Both the position numbers and the translations under genes were made by a program. A stretch of DNA of 64,000 nt from Rhineura floridana (Eukaryota; Chordata; Lepidosauria; Squamata; Rhineuridae), in NCBI RefSeq assembly GCF_030035675.1, contig NC_084500.1, forward strand, positions 13,141,100-13,205,099. The letters are read 5' to 3'. The notes under the pieces are model-generated. The model was not told where the DNA came from, searched no databases, and saw nothing but the letters and a program-made list of their open reading frames with translations. Below are positions 1 to 10,311 of this stretch, piece after piece. Positions within the stretch are counted from its first letter, which is position 1. The number at the start of each line of letters is the position of its first letter.

Positions 1-65
1 TGGGCGCCTGTCATACTTCTACCCGAATGCATCTAGGCATCTCATTAATCTGGGGCTTCCTAATT

Positions 66-422
66 CAGGGGGAGACCTTTTTCACCCTGAGAGGCGGCAT
101 TCCCTCCTTGGCAACCTTCCGGGCGCCGCATGCCTGTGGTGGGTGGGGCCAGAAGAAAAAGTGGGCGGAGCAACAGATGCAGCTCTTGCCTTTGTGCAGT
201 AGGCTACATTTCTGCCACGCAAAAATGCTACATGCATCTCTCTCTATCCAGGCAAGCTGGAGGCATCTTCAGGGTTCAAGGACACATTGTTGCCAGACAA
301 AAGTATTAAAGGAGGGGTTTGAGCAGGGCTGGCAAGAGATGTGCCCTTGGGGGAGCCCCAGGGGCCAGATAAGGGCCCGCAGAGCCCCATTCTTCCCCCT
401 GGCCTGAGATTCTCTACCCCTG
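66..422 (+). mobile_element. Non-autonomous hAT-like element, family 1 (357 bp)
   Basis: It begins CAGGGGG and ends ACCCCTG. The flanking octamers TCCTAATT and TACTAATG match at 6 of 8 positions, fitting a decayed hAT target duplication. The interior (GGCGGCATTCC..., GGGGCCAG...) recurs at 8398, 16455, 22846, 34507 and 56394. No transposase frame. Confidence 0.65.
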
Positions 423-799
423 TACTAATGCATGAAAGATCCTGGTAGGACGCTGGTGCATCATCAAATCCCCCATGAAATCTAGGAACTAGTCACAGTG
501 TGGGCCTGTGCGCATTGAGCTTTTCCCGCACAGCTGGTGTGCAAGCAGCAGGGGTGGACAGCGGTTGGTCAGCCACTGTCCCCAGCCATGGCACACTTTG
601 CCACAATTGGACCTGGTCGAGACTTTAATTCAGATCGACAGCCGTTAACGCCTGGGAAGCAAAATGTCCATCATGCGGAAGGGAACATGTTTGTCCCTGA
701 AGCTCTTACAATTAAAAAAACCAGCAACCTATGACCCTTGGCTTTATTATGATTATTATTGCTGCATCTGGGTCTAGAATTAAAACTGAAACGAGGAAA
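423..799. other. SYNRG intron, no recognised feature
   Basis: I see no exon, repeat or RNA gene here; short open frames lack family resemblance. Confidence 0.5.
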
Positions 800-1320
800 C
801 AATATATGCTGACAAAAAGCAAAAAAAAAGAAGAAGCTTTTATTGAAAGGGATTTTGAACCCCAAAAGGAATCCAAGGTGGCTAACCGTTCAAGAAAAAA
901 AAAGTAATGATTTAAAAAATTGTCGTCATAATAACAACAGAAAATGCTTAGGGACAGCAGCCAAAACCTTTAAAAAACCCACCCAAACCTTTCAAATGAC
1001 ACAGGGAAAATGTTCAGCCAAAGGCCTTTTTTAAGCAGCTGAGTTTTTACTGGCTTCTTGAAACAGTAAAGCAGTTTTGGCCAACCTGGTGCGTTCCAGA
1101 GGGTTTGGACTACAACTCTCATCAGCCCCAGTCAGCATAGTTGACTGATGGGAGTTGTAGTCCACAACATCTGGAGGGCACCGCTTGGTTGGAAAAACCT
1201 GCAATAAAGAGACTGTGCCTGGTGAACCTCAGTTGGCAGAGTGTTCCATACGGTAGTTGCTGCTACCGAGCTAATTTTTGTTCCTGCTTCAGCCACGCGA
1301 TACAGGTGAGTGGTGATGCC
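800..1320 (-). repeat. Old LINE 3'-region fragment, - strand, split by a MITE
   Basis: The pattern TTTTATTGAAAGGGATTTTG, purine-rich runs and phrases such as 'TGGCAGAGTGTTCCATA' resemble dispersed LINE-derived segments at 4397 and 29384. A palindromic MITE at 1075-1200 interrupts it. The family is not certain. Confidence 0.35.
1075..1200. mobile_element. Palindromic hAT-like MITE, family A
   Basis: The left arm TTTGGACTACAACTCTCATC is complementary to the right arm GATGGGAGTTGTAGTCCA, so the copy folds into a long hairpin. It is one of about twenty copies in the window. Confidence 0.65.
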
Positions 1321-1529
1321 TTTTGTAACGTGTTTTTAGGGTGTGTGGGGGAGAGGTCTTATTCCCACCCAACTTATTCTGGCTTTCCAAGGTGAAGTCG
1401 GTGTGCTTGCACAGAAGTCCCTGCTTAGACCTGCTTGTGTTCAGCCCCAGTACCAAAAATCTGGAATAAATCTTAAATTTTAATGAAGAGTTAAGTGTGT
1501 GAGGTGCGCGTCAGTCCTCTGCAATCATA

Positions 1530-1603
1530 AGAGTTAGCAACGGCTGCCAGCTTGGTAGGCTTTAAAGGGGATTAGATAAATTCATGGAGGACTGAGCTAT
1601 CGA
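1530..1603 (+). mobile_element. CR1 LINE 3' fragment
   Basis: The segment with 'GATTAGATAAATTCATGGAG' matches the same stretch of the longer CR1 copies at 3213-3685 and 5467-6019. Confidence 0.5.
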
Positions 1604-1728
1604 TGACAGCTGGTCCCAATAGCTGTATACTACTTCTAGTGTCAGAAGTAGTTTCATTTAGCAGCTATCATTTAGCAGCTATCATCCACAGTATTTTGAT
1701 TTTTTTAATGAGCCATCCATGTAAAACA

Positions 1729-1863
1729 AGGTGGGGAACATCTGTAGCCATCCAGATGTTGCTGGACTCCCTTTTCCAACATTCCTAACCACTGGCCATG
1801 CTAGCTGGGGCTGATGGGAGTTGGAATCCAGCAACATCTGGACAGCCACTGATTCCCCAACCC
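1729..1863. mobile_element. Palindromic hAT-like MITE, family A
   Basis: GTGGGGAACATCTG at the left mirrors CCACTGATTCCCCAAC at the right, with CCAGATGTTGCTGGA and CCAGCAACATCTGGA as inner arms. Confidence 0.7.
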
Positions 1864-2347
1864 CACCATAAGCCTTTGCCCAATCTTGCTCATTATTGTC
1901 TACTCTGACCGGCAGCAGCTCTCCTAGAATCCTAGTAGAGTTGGAAGGGGCCTACAAGGCCATTGAGTCCAACCCCCTGCTATATGCAGGCATCCAACTT
2001 AAAGCATCTCCAACAGGTGGCTATCCAGCTGCCTCTTGAATGCAGTTGGAGTTGGGCAGACTTCTCTTGTTCCATGGTCATGGAGCCACAACAAAAAAGG
2101 GTCCTGTTCTTGGAGCTTGTCTGCTGTATTTCCAACAGCAGAGGATGACAGAGCGGAACTCAGAAGTTGACCGCTGTACTTTGGTAGGTTTGAATGGGAG
2201 GTGACAGTTCTTTAAGTACTCTAGTGTATGCTAGAGTGCTGCCATCTTTGGATGTGACTTGTGATTTGATTTGCTGAAACCATTGGCCACCACTGTTCTA
2301 ACAGTTGGGATTTCTTTCTCTCTCTCTCCCCCTCCTTCCCTTGTTAG

Positions 2348-2944
2348 ATTTTGAGGACTTGAAGTGTGCCACCTTCGGAAGCTATAGTAATGGCTCCGCT
2401 CTGAGTAGTTTTCCAAGCTATGATTGGTCTGACAAAGATGACGGTTCCCAAAGCAGGAAGTCCCTTCCCTTCCCTTCTCCTCCAGGAAGTGGATCCTCTT
2501 TGGCCACCTCTGTCCTCCGGAAGAAAGAGACTTTGTTCGGCAGCTCAGAAAACATCACCATGACCACCGTTTCCAAAGTCACCACCTTTGCTAGTGAGGA
2601 TTCTCTCCAGGATGTGACATTTTCTCCTTTTGCTAACTTCAAAGAACCTGACTCTCGGTCTGTGGACCAGAGCGACGATGACGTTGAAAGCTTTGGGAAA
2701 TTTGCAAGACCTTTGGCAGAGACGTCGGAAAGCCCAGCCGCAGGCACAGTCCAAGAGGTTGCGGGCTTTGCCATCACCTCTTTGGAAGCGGCCAAAGAAA
2801 GCGCAGACGACTTTGGAGAGTTTCAGAGTGAGAAGCCGAAAATCAGCAAATTTGACTTCTTGTTGGCAACTTCTCAAGGGAAGGTGAAATCAAGTGAAGA
2901 AATGATCAAGAGTGAGCTTGCAACATTCGACCTCTCTGTTCAAG
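2348..2944 (+). CDS. SYNRG: SYNRG (gamma-synergin) large internal exon
   Basis: Gamma-synergin is a cytosolic coat-associated protein that binds the ear domain of the AP-1 gamma subunit at the trans-Golgi network and endosomes. This 597-nt exon is the largest SYNRG exon here. It follows a pyrimidine tract ending TTAG and ends at CAAG|GTGAGT; both ends are phase 1, so skipping it would keep the frame. The 198 codons begin DFEDLK and are acidic, Ser-rich and low in predicted fold. They carry acidic-phenylalanine motifs (ESFGKF, ADDFGEFQ) of the type that dock on the gamma-ear. No Cys cluster or membrane segment is seen. Earlier exons, including the EH domain expected in the N-terminal half, lie left of the window. 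Identification rests on recognising this exon together with the downstream exons. Confidence 0.93.
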
Positions 2945-2952
2945 GTGAGTCC

Positions 2953-3685
2953 TGATGCGCCTCACCTCAAAAAGGATATTGTAGAGCTGGAAAAGGTTCA
3001 GAAAAGGGCAATCGAAATGATCAAGGGGATGGAGCAACTCCCCTGTGAGGAAAGGTTGCAGCATTTGGGGATTTTTATTTATTTATTTATTTAATATCCT
3101 GCTTTCCCCCCCGGAAAGAGCCCAGGGCAGCAAACAAAAGCACTAAAAGCACTCCAAAACATCTTTAAAACAGAAGACTTTAAAACATATTAAGACAAAG
3201 CAAAACTGTTTAGAGAAAAGGCAGGTAAGAGATGACATGACAGAAGTGTATAAAATTATGCATAGCATGGAGAGAAAGTGGATAGGGAAAAGTTTTTCTC
3301 CCTCTCATAACACTAGAACTCGTGAACACTCCATGAAGCTGAATGCTGGAAGATTTGGGATAGACAAAGAAAGTACTTTGTTACACAATGCATAGTTAAG
3401 CTATGGAATTCACTCCCACAAGAGGTAGTGATGGTCACCAAGTTGGACGGATTTGAAAGAGAATTAGACAGATTCATGGAGGAAAAGGCTATCCGTGGCA
3501 ACTAGCCATGATGGCTGTGCTGCAAGGTCAGAGGCAGTATGTGTCTGAATACCAGTTGCTGGAAACCACAGGAGGGGACAGTGCTCTTGAGCTCTATGCT
3601 TGGCGGCTTCTGGTTGGCATCGAGAGCAGAATGCTGAACTAGATTGGCTTAATCGAAGCAGGGCTCCTCTTAAGGACATAGGATC
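2953..3685 (+). mobile_element. CR1 LINE 3' end, interrupted by an L2-like fragment
   Basis: Translation around 2970-3075 gives VELEKVQKRAIEMIKGMEQL then PCEERLQHLG, the hallmark C-terminal region of CR1 reverse transcriptase. After an inserted tail at 3066-3212 the CR1 resumes (TTTAGAGAAAAGG) and ends near GGGCTCCTCTTAAGGACATA, a worn form of the CR1 tail. It starts about 8 bases after the SYNRG donor at 2945. Confidence 0.75.
3066..3212 (-). mobile_element. L2-like LINE/SINE 3' tail inserted in CR1
   Basis: (ATTT)n followed by the complement of 'GGGCTCTTTCC...GCAGGATATTAAATAAAT' is the 3' end of an L2-like repeat in - orientation. It interrupts CR1, so it is younger than the CR1 copy. Confidence 0.55.
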
Positions 3686-3687
3686 GG

Positions 3688-3745
3688 CCTTTGCCAACCT
3701 TGTGCCTTCCGGTTGTTTTGGACTACAACTTCCATCAGCCCTGGC
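3688..3745. mobile_element. Half copy of palindromic MITE family A
   Basis: Only one arm is present (TTTTGGACTACAACTTCCAT). It sits between a CR1 end and a SINE fragment. Confidence 0.45.
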
Positions 3746-3836
3746 CAGGGAAGGGCCATGGTTCAGTGGTGAAGCATCTTCTTTGCATGCAGAAGGTCTC
3801 CGGGAAACAGGATTCGGGGTTAGATAGATCTTGGGT
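3746..3836 (+). mobile_element. tRNA-Ala-derived SINE, 5' fragment
   Basis: GGGCCATGGTTCAGTGGTGA followed by GCATCTTCTTTGCATGCAGAAGG is the Ala-tRNA-like head with worn A-box and anticodon-arm sequence. The B box is decayed, so this is not a tRNA gene. Confidence 0.5.
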
Positions 3837-4014
3837 CTGATCCAGGAAAACACATCTTAGGAAAATCTTTGCAGATGAGATTTGGATTCTGGTCTTCCCG
3901 TTGCTGGTCCTTAGCTTGCACAATTTCAGGCACATCTTTACTACCTTTGAGGAAAGGTAACTTTTTTAAAAAAAATTGAACCTTTGATTTTCAGGGAGGT
4001 GAGTTCTGCCTCAC

Positions 4015-4787
4015 AGTACAACATTCATATTGGTCTGGTTTGCGCATAACGCTAAACTATGGTTTGCTTAACAAACCACAAGTTAACCATAAGTTGTCCC
4101 ACAGATGATCCAACAAATCAAGGTTTCTTTCTCCACAGTTTATTTTGTTTTCCAGCTACTCTTGTCTAATGTCTTTGTAACTTGCTGAGTGTCTGGGACG
4201 GAGTGGCCAAACAGGCCATGATTAAGGAAGGTTGCTGGGTTTGCACTTTATGCAAAGCTATAGTTAAAACAAACAAAGGTTCATGTGCCAGGAGCAAACC
4301 ATGGCTTCAGGTCACAGTTTGGTGGCAATAAACAAACTATAGTTAAGCCACTGGGTGGGGTTCACACATAATGCTAAGGTTTGTTTCTATAAAAAAGTCA
4401 AAAGTTTATAGTTATAATACAGCAAAACACAGATACACACACACACATTAAAACAGATCACCAGCTGACTATTATGTAAAATGTTTTTCTTAATTGCCTG
4501 CGTAAGCCTGCTGGCAAACAAAGGTTTTCCGCAAGCATTTGAAAGTTAATATAGAGGACACCTGCTGAATCTCTGTTGGAAGAGCATTCCACAGGGCTGG
4601 ACCAATAACAGTGAAATCTTGGTTTCATGTTGATGTCAAATGAGCCTCACCGATTTGGGGGACAACCAGTGGCACTCTGAGAGATGATCTCAGTGATCAA
4701 GCTGGTATATCAGGGTTCAGGCAGTCCCTGAATAAACCATTGTTTAATAAACCATGGCTTAGCATTATGTGTGAACCAGGCCTCTTG
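4015..4787. mobile_element. Inverted-repeat MITE, family E, with LINE fragment inserted
   Basis: Repeated motifs CATAACGCTAAACTATGGTT on the left and ACCATGGCTTAGCATTATGT on the right are complementary ends. A LINE-like fragment at 4397-4735 splits the element. Related copies are at 7030 and 13592. Confidence 0.45.
4397..4735 (-). mobile_element. LINE-derived fragment, - strand
   Basis: The complement contains AGCCTGAACCCTG-type text and 'AATGCTCTTCCAACAGAGATT', like the amino-acid pattern of L2-group C termini (W N S L P). The family is uncertain. Confidence 0.35.
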
Positions 4788-4867
4788 TCTTTTTTTCTTC
4801 TTCTGCCCTCAATTCAGAATTGGGGCATACACACTTCCCCAACTTTAATGCATGTGTTTCCTTCTAG

Positions 4868-5031
4868 GATCTCACAAACGGAGTCTGAGTTTGGGTGACA
4901 GAGAGATCAGCCGCTCCTCGCCTTTGCCCCCTCCGGAGCAGCCATTTAGAGATCGGTCGAATACCCTCAGCGAGAAGCCCGCCCTGCCTGTCATCAGAGA
5001 CAAATACAAAGATCTTACAGGGGAAGTCGAG
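4868..5031 (+). CDS. SYNRG: SYNRG exon, SHKRSLSLGDREISRSS segment
   Basis: Acceptor TTCTAG precedes the exon and donor GAG|GTAAGG follows. The first two bases complete a Gly codon split with the previous exon, and the end is phase 0. The 55 codons encode a basic, Ser/Pro-rich linker (HKRSLSLGDREISRSSPLPP) followed by LPVIRDKYKDLTGEVE, which starts the conserved C-terminal region. The RSLSLGD stretch looks like a basophilic kinase or 14-3-3 type site, which is inference only. The reading frame runs open past the donor, but the protein family continues with the next exon (ESERYAYEWQ), so the donor is used. Confidence 0.93.
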
Positions 5032-5466
5032 GTAAGGAGAGATTCAGTGAAGAAAGTGGGGCTTCCTAATCATCAGGGCTGTCAGGCTAAGAAGGCTTTT
5101 AAAAGCCAAACTACGTGTAAGAATCGCATAACAGACTCCTTCCTTGGACTGTACCACTTGAGATTACAGGTGCGATGCATTCTCAGGCATAAAACCAAAA
5201 CTCTTTGTGGGGGAAAATTGCACTCACCTCTTCCTGATGTGCTACTTTTCTATGTTCAGGGAGCTGAGCTTCAAAAGAGAGGCAGCCTATCAGAGTTGAG
5301 ATTTCCCCAACTTGCAGCGTGAAGTGGTAGAATCCCAGAAAGAACGGTGCCACTTGATTTTGCTCAATACGTAGCTAAATTCTTCAGTGTTTGGTGTGCA
5401 GAGTGCTGCTTCGGTGCTTTTGATCCCTACCATCTGGATGTGCAGGGGGTGTTTAGCCGAGGTTAG

Positions 5467-6019
5467 GAATATCAAGGGGATGGAGCGACTCCCTTACGAA
5501 GAAAGGTTGCAGCATTTGGGGCTTTTTAGTTTAGAGAAAAGGGGGTCAGAGGAGACATGATAGAAGTGTATAAAATTATACATGGCATTGAGAAAGTGGA
5601 TAGAGAATTTTTTTTTTTCTCTCTTAATACTAGAACTCGTGGATATTCAAAGAAGCTGAATGTTGGAAGATTCAGACAAAATGAAGTACTTCTTTACTCA
5701 GAGCATAGTTAAACTATGGAATTCGCTCCCACAAGACGCAGTAATGGCCACCAGCTTGGATGGCTTTGAAAGAAGATTTGACAAATTCATGGAGGACAGG
5801 GCTATCAATGGCTACTAGCCATGATGGCTGTGCTCTGCCACCCTAGTCAGAGGCAGCATGCTTCTGAAAACCAGTTGCCGGAAGCCTCAGGAGGGGAGAG
5901 TGTTCTTGCCCTCGGGTCCTGCTTGCGGGCTTCCCCCAGGCACCTGGTTGGCCACTGTGAGAACAGGATGGGCCACTGGCCTGATCCAGCAGGCTCTTCT
6001 TATGTTCTTATGTTCTTAC
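5467..6019 (+). mobile_element. CR1 LINE 3' end with octamer tail
   Basis: It begins ATCAAGGGGATGGAGCGACT and runs to CAGGCTCTTCTTATGTTCTT plus repeated TTCTTATG, the short tandem octamer tail typical of CR1. The 3' UTR contains the conserved GGTTGGCCACTGTGAGAACA. Two SINEs lie immediately downstream. Confidence 0.75.
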
Positions 6020-6213
6020 AGGGACCTAGGAAGCCTCCTACCCAGTCAGACCGCTGGTCCCTCTTGTTCAGTATTGTCCACGCTGTTGGGCAGTGACTCT
6101 CTAGGTTTCGGGCAGGGGGCACTCCCAGCCCTACCTGGAGATGCCAGGGATTGAACCTGGGACCTTCTGCATGCAAGGCATGTGCTCAACCACTGAGCCA
6201 TAGTCCTTCCCCA
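6020..6213 (-). mobile_element. tRNA-Ala-derived SINE
   Basis: On the - strand: GGCTCAGTGGTTGAGCACAT (A box region), CATGCAGAAGGTCCCAGG and GTTCAATCCCTGGCATCTCC (B box and acceptor side), then the CR1-like 3' end. It is inserted right at the CR1 tail. Confidence 0.75.
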
Positions 6214-6370
6214 GTCAAAGTATTGGTCCATCTAGCTCAGTATTGACAACACTGGCCGACAGCAGCTCTCTGGGCTTTGAGGCAGGATATTCTGTACCTG
6301 GAGATGCCGGGGATGGAACCGGGATCTTCTGCATGCAAAGCAGATGCTCTAATGCTGAGCTACCCCCTCT
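6214..6370 (-). mobile_element. tRNA-Ala-derived SINE, second copy
   Basis: It lies head to tail with the previous SINE. GCTCAGCATTAGAGCATCTG, CATGCAGAAGATCCCGG and the GAGCTAGATGGACCAAT end are visible on the - strand. Confidence 0.7.
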
Positions 6371-6548
6371 ATCCTTCTATATCTCACCCAGCACAGGCTG
6401 GGCATACCAAATCTATGGCCCGCATCCCACACTCTGCACAAGAGTGTCAGGTGAAAGCTGCCTGCGTCTTTCTGGGAATCTTTTGTGCTTTTGACTATCT
6501 CCGTGCTGGGGGAAAAAAATCTATACAGCAGCCATGACTAGCAACAAG

Positions 6549-6572
6549 TTTGTTTGTTTGTTTGTTTGTTTG
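6549..6572 (+). repeat. (GTTT)n microsatellite
   Basis: About six GTTT units lie about 45 bp upstream of the SYNRG 54-nt exon. Confidence 0.9.
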
Positions 6573-6618
6573 GAACCCTATTAAATTCTCTCTCCTTCCC
6601 CTTTCCTTTTTCACCTAG

Positions 6619-6672
6619 GAAAGCGAGAGATATGCCTATGAATGGCAGAGATGTTTAGAAAGTGCTCTCCAA
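6619..6672 (+). CDS. SYNRG: SYNRG 54-nt exon, ESERYAYEWQRCLESALQ
   Basis: This short exon of 18 codons, phase 0 at both ends, lies between CACCTAG and CAA|GTAAGT. It encodes ESERYAYEWQRCLESALQ, which joins GEVE before it and VIKKANNTLNG after it, as in vertebrate gamma-synergin. The predicted segment is helical and begins the folded C-terminal domain of the protein. It is too short to stand out as an ORF; it was found by family continuity and splice signals. Confidence 0.93.
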
Positions 6673-6807
6673 GTAAGTATGTTATCACCTTCTATCAAAA
6701 TAACTTGCTTTTCCTATTCATATCTATTGCTTTATCTAGTATAGGGTGGAGATGGGTTTGGAAGAAAAATTTGCACGTGTTAATTTATATGTACAGAGGC
6801 ATATTCA

Positions 6808-7012
6808 GAAATAGTTTATTTATTACATTTATATACCGCCCCATAGCCGAAGCTGTCTGGGCGGTTTACAGCAATTAAAAACAATAAAAACAAATATACA
6901 AATTTTAAAACACAAAAAACAATTTAAAAACACAATTTAAAAACTATTTAAAAACACATGCTAAAATGCCTGGGAGAAGAGGAAAGTCTTGACCTGGCAC
7001 CAAAAAGGTAAC
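6808..7012 (-). mobile_element. L2-like LINE 3' end, - strand
   Basis: TTATTTATTACATTTATATA followed by CCGCCC...GGGCGGTTTACAGC is the complement of the L2-like tail (GTAAACCGCCC...TATAAATGTAATAAATAA). Confidence 0.6.
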
Positions 7013-7029
7013 AGTGTTGGCGCCAGGCG

Positions 7030-7275
7030 CACATATGAACATATATGTTCATGTTCAGATGCAACACTAAGCCATGGTTTAGCGCAATATGAACAAGCCT
7101 TAATTCCTACTGGGCTTGCATGCTCTTCTGCTCCCCTCTCCTTGTCCCATGCAAAAGGTTCCAAATTTCTCCTTCTGACAGCATGGAGAAGAGAGGGTGC
7201 AAGTCAGGGAATAGGCTTAGCTCATTCACATAGTGCTAAACAACGGTAAAGTGTTGCATCTGAACATGGCCACTG
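7030..7275. mobile_element. Inverted-repeat MITE, family E
   Basis: Left GTTCAGATGCAACACTAAGC is mirrored by right TAAAGTGTTGCATCTGAAC. There is no coding frame. Confidence 0.5.
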
Positions 7276-8397
7276 GGTTTTCCTATCTGAAAATAATCAA
7301 AATAAACAGATTTCCAGCAAAGTGACTGGTATCATTGTAATAAAAAATCCAATATATCTCACCCTAATGGGAACCACAACAACCTGGTGACTGATGTGTT
7401 TCTTCAGTCTGTTGTCTAGGAGATCTGTTAATGGGCAACTTCAAGGCCCTGTTGCTCTTCCTTCTTATCTTAACTAGGGGCTGTGCCCCTGCTCGCTTTG
7501 CTCTCCAACCCTCCTTACCCCTCCACTTACCTCCGACCTTTAGTCCTCATCAAAGCTTCCCACCCCCTTCCTTGTCACGTTGCAGTTTGCAATGGCACCA
7601 GTTGGCAGCCATGCAAACTGCAGCTTCTTGATGACAGCCTTACAATTTTATGTATGTAGGAACAAGAGCTTAGACTGGACAACCCGCCAAACAGAGAATA
7701 TGCCTTCAAATGGAGCAGGTGGCCAGGCCACCCTAACCTAGTGATGTTAGGGATCCAAGGGTAAAAATGAACATGACATTTCACTATCCTAATTGGGGGA
7801 GGGGGAGGAAAGTACCACTACATATTTGCGAGTATAGAGCATAACTTCAACCATGAGGACTAGGAACTAGTTATATGGTTTTCATTGCCCGTTGAGAGAG
7901 GGAAGCCCTGGAAAAGTGGTGGCCTACTCTGAAATTAACAAAATATACTGCCCAGTCATGTGGCTCAAAACCTAAACTGGAGTATGGCTATAGCAGGAAG
8001 CAGGGATTGAAATAGAGGGAAGAGGCATATTTTAATCTTACCCACTAGTCAGGCATGCTATGCTAGAGGCTCTCTCTTTTTCTTTTTTCCTTGCAGTTTG
8101 GCAACTTTTGCTAGCATCCTGGGAAGTTCTGCTTTTTTCATTTAAATAAAGAAGTTCCTAGTTCTTAGGGTTAAAGATGTTCCCTTAAATATGTAGTGGC
8201 AGATTTCTTTCTGTTTAGAATGGTGCTAAATTTTAACGGTAAGTTGCTTTGGGTTGACCATTGATAAAGAAAAATGGGAGCATACAGTCATAAAACAGTA
8301 ATCACAACAGATAATGAAGATGTCTACATCAGCTTAACCCTTCCCTTGGGTTTCTCCTTCTTTGCTTAGAGCAGCCATCGAGTCCTAAGGCATATAG
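7276..8397. other. SYNRG intron, mostly unique sequence
   Basis: I see no exon, recognised transposon or RNA gene across this 1.1 kb. Confidence 0.4.
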
Positions 8398-8789
8398 TAG
8401 GGGTAGGGAGCCCTTTTCAGACCGAGAGTCACATTCCCTTTTGAGCAACCTTCCAGGGGCCACATGCCATGAGCAACCTTCCGGGGGCCACATGCCAATA
8501 GCGGCTGGGGCCGGAGACAAAAACTGGTCAGAGCAATGCATGGAAATGTTCCCTTTGCACAGTAGGCTGGTTTCTACATCCACACATACACACACCACAC
8601 TCTGTCCTCCGTCCAGGCAAGCAGAAAGCCACAGTTTTCAAAGACACATCCCAGCCAGGCAAAACCTCTCAAGGAAGGTGCAAGATAGGGCTGGGGAAGT
8701 GTATGGCCTGGGCTGGGAATGTCTTCAGGGCCAGATAGAGAGGTCTAGAGGGCCACATTTGGCTCCTGGATTGAGATTCCCCTTCCCTG
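8398..8789 (+). mobile_element. Non-autonomous hAT-like element, family 1
   Basis: It runs from TAGGGGTAGGGAGCC to GATTCCCCTTCCCTG, same orientation as the copy at 66. A segment (GAGCAACCTTCC...GGGGCCACATGCCA) is duplicated near the 5' end. No clear target duplication. Confidence 0.55.
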
Positions 8790-8928
8790 CCAAGTGGGAA
8801 GGCACGTGATAACAGCAGTAGCATTTCCGGAGCTAAGCAGGCCTGGATGGTGGGCCAGGCTGGGGAGCCCATGCACACCACCCTCTGAATTCAGTGTGTA
8901 ATAAACAAGCCTCTCTACCTACTGTTAG

Positions 8929-9025
8929 GTCATCAAGAAGGCAAACAACACCCTGAACGGAATCAGCAGTTCGTCTGTCTGCACAGAAGTCATCCAGTCG
9001 GCCCAAGGCATGGAATATTTATTAG
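8929..9025 (+). CDS. SYNRG: SYNRG exon, VIKKANNTLNGISSSSVCTE
   Basis: Acceptor ACTGTTAG and donor TTAG|GTATGA flank 97 nt: phase 0 at the start, phase 1 at the end. The 32 full codons read VIKKANNTLNGISSSSVCTE followed by VIQSAQGMEYLL. The final G joins GA of the next exon to make Gly. This belongs to the conserved helical C-terminal domain of gamma-synergin. Confidence 0.93.
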
Positions 9026-9088
9026 GTATGAATCTTATGTCTCGTTAACATGAGAATTAACAGGAAGTACTTAAAAAAAAAGATACCC

Positions 9089-9203
9089 AGTGTTGCAGCC
9101 AGCTTTTCGCAGAGTAGACCCATTGGAATTTATGGACTTCGTTAAGTCGTGTCCATTAACTTCAGTGTGTCTATTCTGAGTAGGGTTAGCACTGGATGCA
9201 ACC
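9089..9203. mobile_element. Palindromic MITE, family D
   Basis: AGAGTAGACCCATTGGAATT and TCTATTCTGAGTAGGGTTAG form complementary arms. Copies recur at 10312, 28268, 50092, 54008 and 54893. A C-rich homopolymer run follows. Confidence 0.55.
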
Positions 9204-9204
9204 C

Positions 9205-10002
9205 TCCCCCCCCCCCCCGGCAAGAATTCTGCTTGGGATGTTCCTTTTTGAAAATGGACTTTTGAGGAGAATAAATACTTTCCCCTTTCTCTCTCTAACC
9301 TCCTTTGCTTGTTGACCTCTGCCCGCCCTCCTGATGTTGTGTGGTTGATTGAAACATACAGTGCATGGGAATCTGATACTTTTTATTTTCCATAGGAAAT
9401 TTCCAGGTTTCATTGGATGCGAGTTACCACAATCTGAAAGCAAAGGCTTCTTTTGTAAAATGTAACACTGTGTACTGTTGAGCATTAAAAAATGAAATCA
9501 CACTGGAATTATTGCTCAGCCCATGATACTCTTCAAGAGCCAGATCTACAAGCAGGACCCAAAAGGGATTAACATCTAGGGCAGGGGTTCCCAGAGTCAT
9601 TGATATTGACTCCCCCTGGCGTTGATGGGACACTGCAGGGTGGTGAATAAAGGCTTAGGGGTTGAAAAGGTCCTGTGGGTGGAAAAGAATCTGACAAGTT
9701 ATAGTGCAAAAAAAAAAAATTAATTAGGAACTAGGAGCCTCGGAAATAAAGGGCATGGGAAGGTACAGAGTGCTGCTCCCTTCCCAACGAGGAAACTCGG
9801 CGTTCGATAAAATGATTCTACAATACAGCACTGTTCTCAGGCCAAATTGCTTTATTGCTAAAAGAATGTGTATACTAGTGTACTTTTGCTTTTGTGTGTG
9901 TCATTTTCTTATTTTTTTTAACATTTTATGATGTGTAGTAATGGTGTTTGAGTGATCAATAAATAGTTATATATTGTTATTTCTTGACTATATATTTTTT
10001 GA
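9205..10002. other. SYNRG intron, mostly unique sequence
   Basis: This holds a C-run, an A-run and no recognised gene or transposon; open frames show no family similarity. Confidence 0.4.
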
Positions 10003-10152
10003 AAGGTGTTTTTTAAAGATGTTTTAATATGTTTTAAATTATTTTGTTTTTATGATGCTTTAGAGTGTGTTTAGTGTTTTTGTTTGCTACCCTGGGCTCC
10101 TTCTGGGAGGAAGGGCAGGATATAAATAAAATATTTATTTATTTATTTAATT
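10003..10152 (+). mobile_element. L2-like LINE/SINE 3' tail
   Basis: TTTGCTACCCTGGGCTCCTT and GGCAGGATATAAATAAA followed by (ATTT)n form the same tail seen at 3066 and 32018. Confidence 0.6.
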
Positions 10153-10262
10153 TGTTAGTCTCTTTTCTTCACACAAGTGAACCCAAAGTGACTTACAATC
10201 AATATACTAGCTGGATATATTCCTATAAGACTTAATTTCTACTTGGAAGGAGGTGGGAAAAC
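10153..10262 (-). mobile_element. LINE/SINE tail fragment, - strand
   Basis: TTTGTTAGTCTCTTTTCTTC and AAAGTGACTTACAATCAATA resemble the fragment at 46082. Confidence 0.35.
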
Positions 10263-10311
10263 CTCAACTTTATTAAAATAAATTTAATAAAATAAATAAA
10301 TAAATAAATAA

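Noticed and set aside
1-2347. Further upstream SYNRG exons
   Set aside because: No frame with splice signals and gamma-synergin-like sequence was found before 2348.
5032-5322. Extension of the SYNRG exon past its donor
   Set aside because: The frame stays open by chance; GTAAGG and the next family block at 6619 show the splice.
8820-8870. Second 5S-like fragment (GGAGCTAAGCAGGCCTGGAT)
   Set aside because: The match is short and out of order, so I could not separate it from chance.
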